Origin: Candidatus Melainabacteria bacterium
GTDB taxonomy: Bacteria > Cyanobacteriota > Vampirovibrionia > Obscuribacterales > Obscuribacteraceae
NCBI GenBank assembly: GCA_003153555.1
Contig: PLZS01000102.1
Location: 1-32,983 of the forward strand
DNA: 32,983 nucleotides
Reading direction: 5' to 3'
The notes under the pieces are model-generated. The model saw only the letters and a program-made list of their open reading frames with translations. It was not told the origin of the DNA and ran no database searches. A program made the translations under genes and the position numbers. Below, piece by piece: positions 30,620 through 32,983 of this stretch. Within the stretch, counting starts at the first letter, position 1, and each line of letters opens with the position of its first letter.

Positions 30620-32983
30620 TCAGGATGCGTCTGAACCGAGGTCAATGACAAGTTCTGGAAGGGAAGCTAAACCGGGTTCTCGGATTTTGATTGAGTTTAC
30701 CTCGATCTTGCTCGCAGGTGTGTGACCATTTTTTGTAATTTCTAGACTGGCGCTGTTTGACAAGAGAGGTTTAAACACAGCATCTATCAGCTCGCGATCG
30801 AGTTGATTCTCAGTAACGATTGTTATTAGATTTTCGGGATCATATTCAGCTCGGCGGCGTTTATAGAACTCAGCTACTTCGTCCCAATTTGGCAGCTCTA
30901 GCAACTGACGACTTTGGACTTCGATAATGCGCTTACCATCCGTTTTGGTTTCTTTGAGGTTGGTCAAGTTCACGTCTGCAATCAGCCAGCCCACATTGCC
31001 GTCTTGATAATAATGCTCAGCCACGCTTACAAGTGTTTCGCCAGGACCAATCAGACAAGTTGCTCGCATTGTTGAGCTCTTCTTTTCTGATACCGGAGCA
31101 TCTTTGGTTGACGTTTGGTCTCGCGTATCCTTTTCTGCTTTTGATTTTTCTTTGTCTTCCTCGTTGTCATCAAACCTGTCGAGCGGATCGTTTTCGCGCC
31201 GAATGATATCTCGCCGAGCCAGTTCAGCTAATTGTTTTCGTCTCTTTGCCGCGTCTTCATTCTTGGCTTTTTCGGACTTGGCTGCGGCACCTTCGCGTTC
31301 TTCAGCCTTACTTGCCTGCGATTGTCTTAAAGTGCGCTCAATTTTGACCGTGCGTTCCTGAGGATAAAAAGAACTCTTGTCTGATTCTTGTTGTCGAAGC
31401 TTTGCCGCACCTGCAAACATCATCAAAGCAGATACGGCGATTTCAGCTCCTGGGAAAAATCGCTTATCGTTTGATTGTTGCGCCTGTCCGCTATTTTCCT
31501 TTCCGCTGTCTTGTTTGTTGGCAAGGATTTTGAAGGAACCGCGGGCGGTGCCATCACTCAGAGATGTTTTGACCGATCCGATCAGATTGTTAAGCTTGTC
31601 ACCGAGTTTGGTGGCATTCAGTTTGCCCTTTTCGGACTGCGCATCGTTTACCGGCTTGGTATTTTTATCTGCTCGAAGGCGAGTGATGCCGGCGGTGGCA
31701 AGCAAGATTGCTAACTCTGCACCGGTAAAATAACGTTTTTCAGGGCAACGAGTTTGCTCAGCACGACGTCCAATTCCCTTGCCGATCGATAATTCGTTCT
31801 TTTCACCATGCTGGGCGTCAACACCCCGCCCGTTTCGTCCAGGCTTACCATCAGCGCCGCTGCGGTTGGATTTGCCATCGTTGATGTTTTGGTGGACATC
31901 TGCCCTGCGTCCGATTCCTGAGCCAACTAACTTGCCTTCTCTATTGGTAAACAGGGGAGGCAGTTTTGTTGGTCTAAAATCGCGGATTCCCTTGAGGTCA
32001 TTTAATTGACCCTTGCCTCCATTGTTCTGTATTTTGTCACTTCGTTTGGCGATCGCAGAAATTATGAACGCACCCGCGAGAATCTCTCCACCCGTGATGA
32101 AGCGCTTCGGTGCGCAGGTTGCCTGGTCTTTGTTTTGCATCGAGCGCAAAATCTTTGTCCATTGGGCAGCACTCAGTCCAGAGCCTTCTTTACTTGGGAA
32201 GATGGCGCCAGGTCGATCGCCTATCTTGATTTTTCCTCCTGATATGGAGTCACCGTACCCACCTTTGATATTTCTTGTCGTGAAGGAATTTTTCTCTCCC
32301 AGTGATCCGCTTGCTTTACCGGTTCTGACCGAATCACCAATTATGCGCCCAATTGCTTTGCTTCCGATTTTATCGAGCACAGATTGAGAGATTGCTCCTT
32401 TCAATAATTGAGAAGAATTTTTTGACGACGCTCTAAGTGCAGAAAGTGCGGCAGAGTCTGACAGTTTGAAGGATGAGGATAATCGAGATTTATCCGTACT
32501 TGCGTCCCCACCGCCCTTAGCTCGTGAGTTGCCGTCCACCTTGAGTTTACCTGGCAACGCCGCAATGGTGCCATCCGCTCTGGTGTCATTTGAAGATCGT
32601 GCCAAACTTGAGCGACTTAAGAGCGCAGCAGTTCGGACTACTTGCGCAGACTGATCAGACTGAGATGAAGTACCGGGTCCTTTCAATCGTCGGGAATCAT
32701 CGATTAAGTTCTTATTTGCGGGTGAATTGGAACGTTCGCGTATTGAAGCTATCTGCTGGTTATGCGTCCCATTAACGTCATTTATATTAGTGGAACCCGA
32801 TGAACGCAAAGTCTTGGCGTCCACCACTGAGTTATTGCGACCCAGATTGGCATCAGCTGTCAATGTGGTGCCGCTACCATTGCGAGCAAGAATCGGGTCG
32901 GCAGTGGTGCCGCTGCCATTGCGAGCAAGAATCGGGTCTGCAGTGGCAACGGCACCACTGCGAGCAAGAATTTGGTCGGCAGT
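30620..32983 (-). CDS. Large basic low-complexity protein with LysM domain, N-terminus outside window
   Basis: The frame is open to the last base, so the gene starts beyond the window; the TTG at 32863 is only an internal codon. 787 residues are visible. They begin with 13-residue tandem repeats (TADPILARNGSGT). A Ser/Lys/Gly/Arg-rich disordered region follows. Three modules then each start KR[FY]xxG[GA]E[IL] followed by about 17 hydrophobic residues (from visible residues 293, 416 and 507). After a charged coiled-coil-like stretch comes a LysM domain (about 640-700) with PGETLVSVAEHYYQDGNVGWLIADVN. LysM binds peptidoglycan or chitin-like glycans, so an envelope role is likely. The short hydrophobic modules could be membrane-associating. 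No known full-length family is recognised. Confidence 0.75.
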   Translation of the reverse strand, partial: TADQILARSGAVATADPILARNGSGTTADPILARNGSGTTLTADANLGRNNSVVDAKTLRSSGSTNINDVNGTHNQQIASIRERSNSPANKNLIDDSRRLKGPGTSSQSDQSAQVVRTAALLSRSSLARSSNDTRADGTIAALPGKLKVDGNSRAKGGGDASTDKSRLSSSFKLSDSAALSALRASSKNSSQLLKGAISQSVLDKIGSKAIGRIIGDSVRTGKASGSLGEKNSFTTRNIKGGYGDSISGGKIKIGDRPGAIFPSKEGSGLSAAQWTKILRSMQNKDQATCAPKRFITGGEILAGAFIISAIAKRSDKIQNNGGKGQLNDLKGIRDFRPTKLPPLFTNREGKLVGSGIGRRADVHQNINDGKSNRSGADGKPGRNGRGVDAQHGEKNELSIGKGIGRRAEQTRCPEKRYFTGAELAILLATAGITRLRADKNTKPVNDAQSEKGKLNATKLGDKLNNLIGSVKTSLSDGTARGSFKILANKQDSGKENSGQAQQSNDKRFFPGAEIAVSALMMFAGAAKLRQQESDKSSFYPQERTVKIERTLRQSQASKAEEREGAAAKSEKAKNEDAAKRRKQLAELARRDIIRRENDPLDRFDDNEEDKEKSKAEKDTRDQTSTKDAPVSEKKSSTMRATCLIGPGETLVSVAEHYYQDGNVGWLIADVNLTNLKETKTDGKRIIEVQSRQLLELPNWDEVAEFYKRRRAEYDPENLITIVTENQLDRELIDAVFKPLLSNSASLEITKNGHTPASKIEVNSIKIREPGLASLPELVIDLGSDAS
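32867..32983 (-). repeat. 39-bp coding tandem repeats (13 residues each)
   Basis: Three units, 32983-32945, 32944-32906 and 32905-32867, encode TADQILARSGAVA, TADPILARNGSGT and TADPILARNGSGT. A degenerate further copy (TADANLGRNNSVV) follows. The last two units are nearly identical at DNA level, suggesting recent expansion. The array continues to the window edge. Confidence 0.85.

Noticed and set aside
31104..32654. Several Ser/Leu-rich plus-strand frames opposite the LysM gene
   Set aside because: They mirror the Ser/Lys/Arg-rich codons of the sense gene and have no ribosome binding sites or motifs.
32867..32983. Edge repeats considered as CRISPR or intergenic satellite
   Set aside because: The 39-bp period keeps one reading frame that is continuous with the LysM protein, so they are coding repeats.

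Overview
The window most likely comes from a respiring, non-photosynthetic relative of cyanobacteria (Vampirovibrionophyceae/Melainabacteria, Obscuribacterales-like). This is inferred from gene content; no marker phylogeny could be run. The evidence is three families I know mainly from cyanobacteria (an IctB-like O-antigen-ligase-fold protein, its DUF4330 partner and a HAS-barrel protein), found beside a quinone-type cytochrome b operon with no photosynthesis gene. Coding is dense on both strands, with much of 5.9-32.98 kb on the minus strand.

Layout. 1-3556 (+): the 3' part of an electron-transfer operon. It holds the end of a cytochrome-b-like membrane subunit, two small membrane proteins, a cytochrome b fused to a 2x[4Fe-4S] ferredoxin domain, an MvhD/FlpD-like protein and a 39-residue single-helix protein. 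3557-3920: non-coding, with a 26-bp direct repeat and a five-unit ~19-bp tandem array. 3921-7345: TPR protein, GNAT acetyltransferase, secreted protein, DUF2203 protein (-) and a metal-dependent cyclase/formamidase-family enzyme. 7346-9241: terminator, a ~310-bp convergent non-coding stretch and two secreted proteins (-). 9242-13761 (-): TadG-like protein, IctB-like protein and DUF4330. 13986-16115: a small unknown and an HldE-type sugar kinase with a long disordered N-terminus. 16151-16255: compound hairpin element. 16374-18461 (+): secreted helical-repeat protein, TauE/SafE permease and an unknown. 18488-21700 (-): fmt-rsmB-slipin. 21787-22671 (+): PotB-like permease. 22711-25988 (-): HAS-barrel protein, lipoprotein and Dpp/Opp-type permeases C and B. 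26161-26473: tRNA-Cys and tRNA-Val, each with a recognisable promoter. 26616-28997 (+): CHASE2 protein with a degenerate cyclase domain. 29008-32983 (-): small proteins, a NarL-type response regulator and a large basic LysM protein that runs off the window.

How genes work together. The first operon looks like a quinone-linked module that passes electrons through ferredoxin-type clusters to an MvhD-like adaptor, which in known systems docks on HdrA-type flavoproteins. No HdrA or hydrogenase is visible here. fmt and rsmB form a translation-related operon with a stomatin-like membrane protein attached. The DppBC and PotB permeases lack ATPases and binding proteins in the window. The most unusual items are the cytochrome b-ferredoxin/MvhD operon, the probable pseudo-cyclase, the 30-residue helical repeat protein, the three-module LysM protein and a family of hairpin elements with constant flanks and variable cores.
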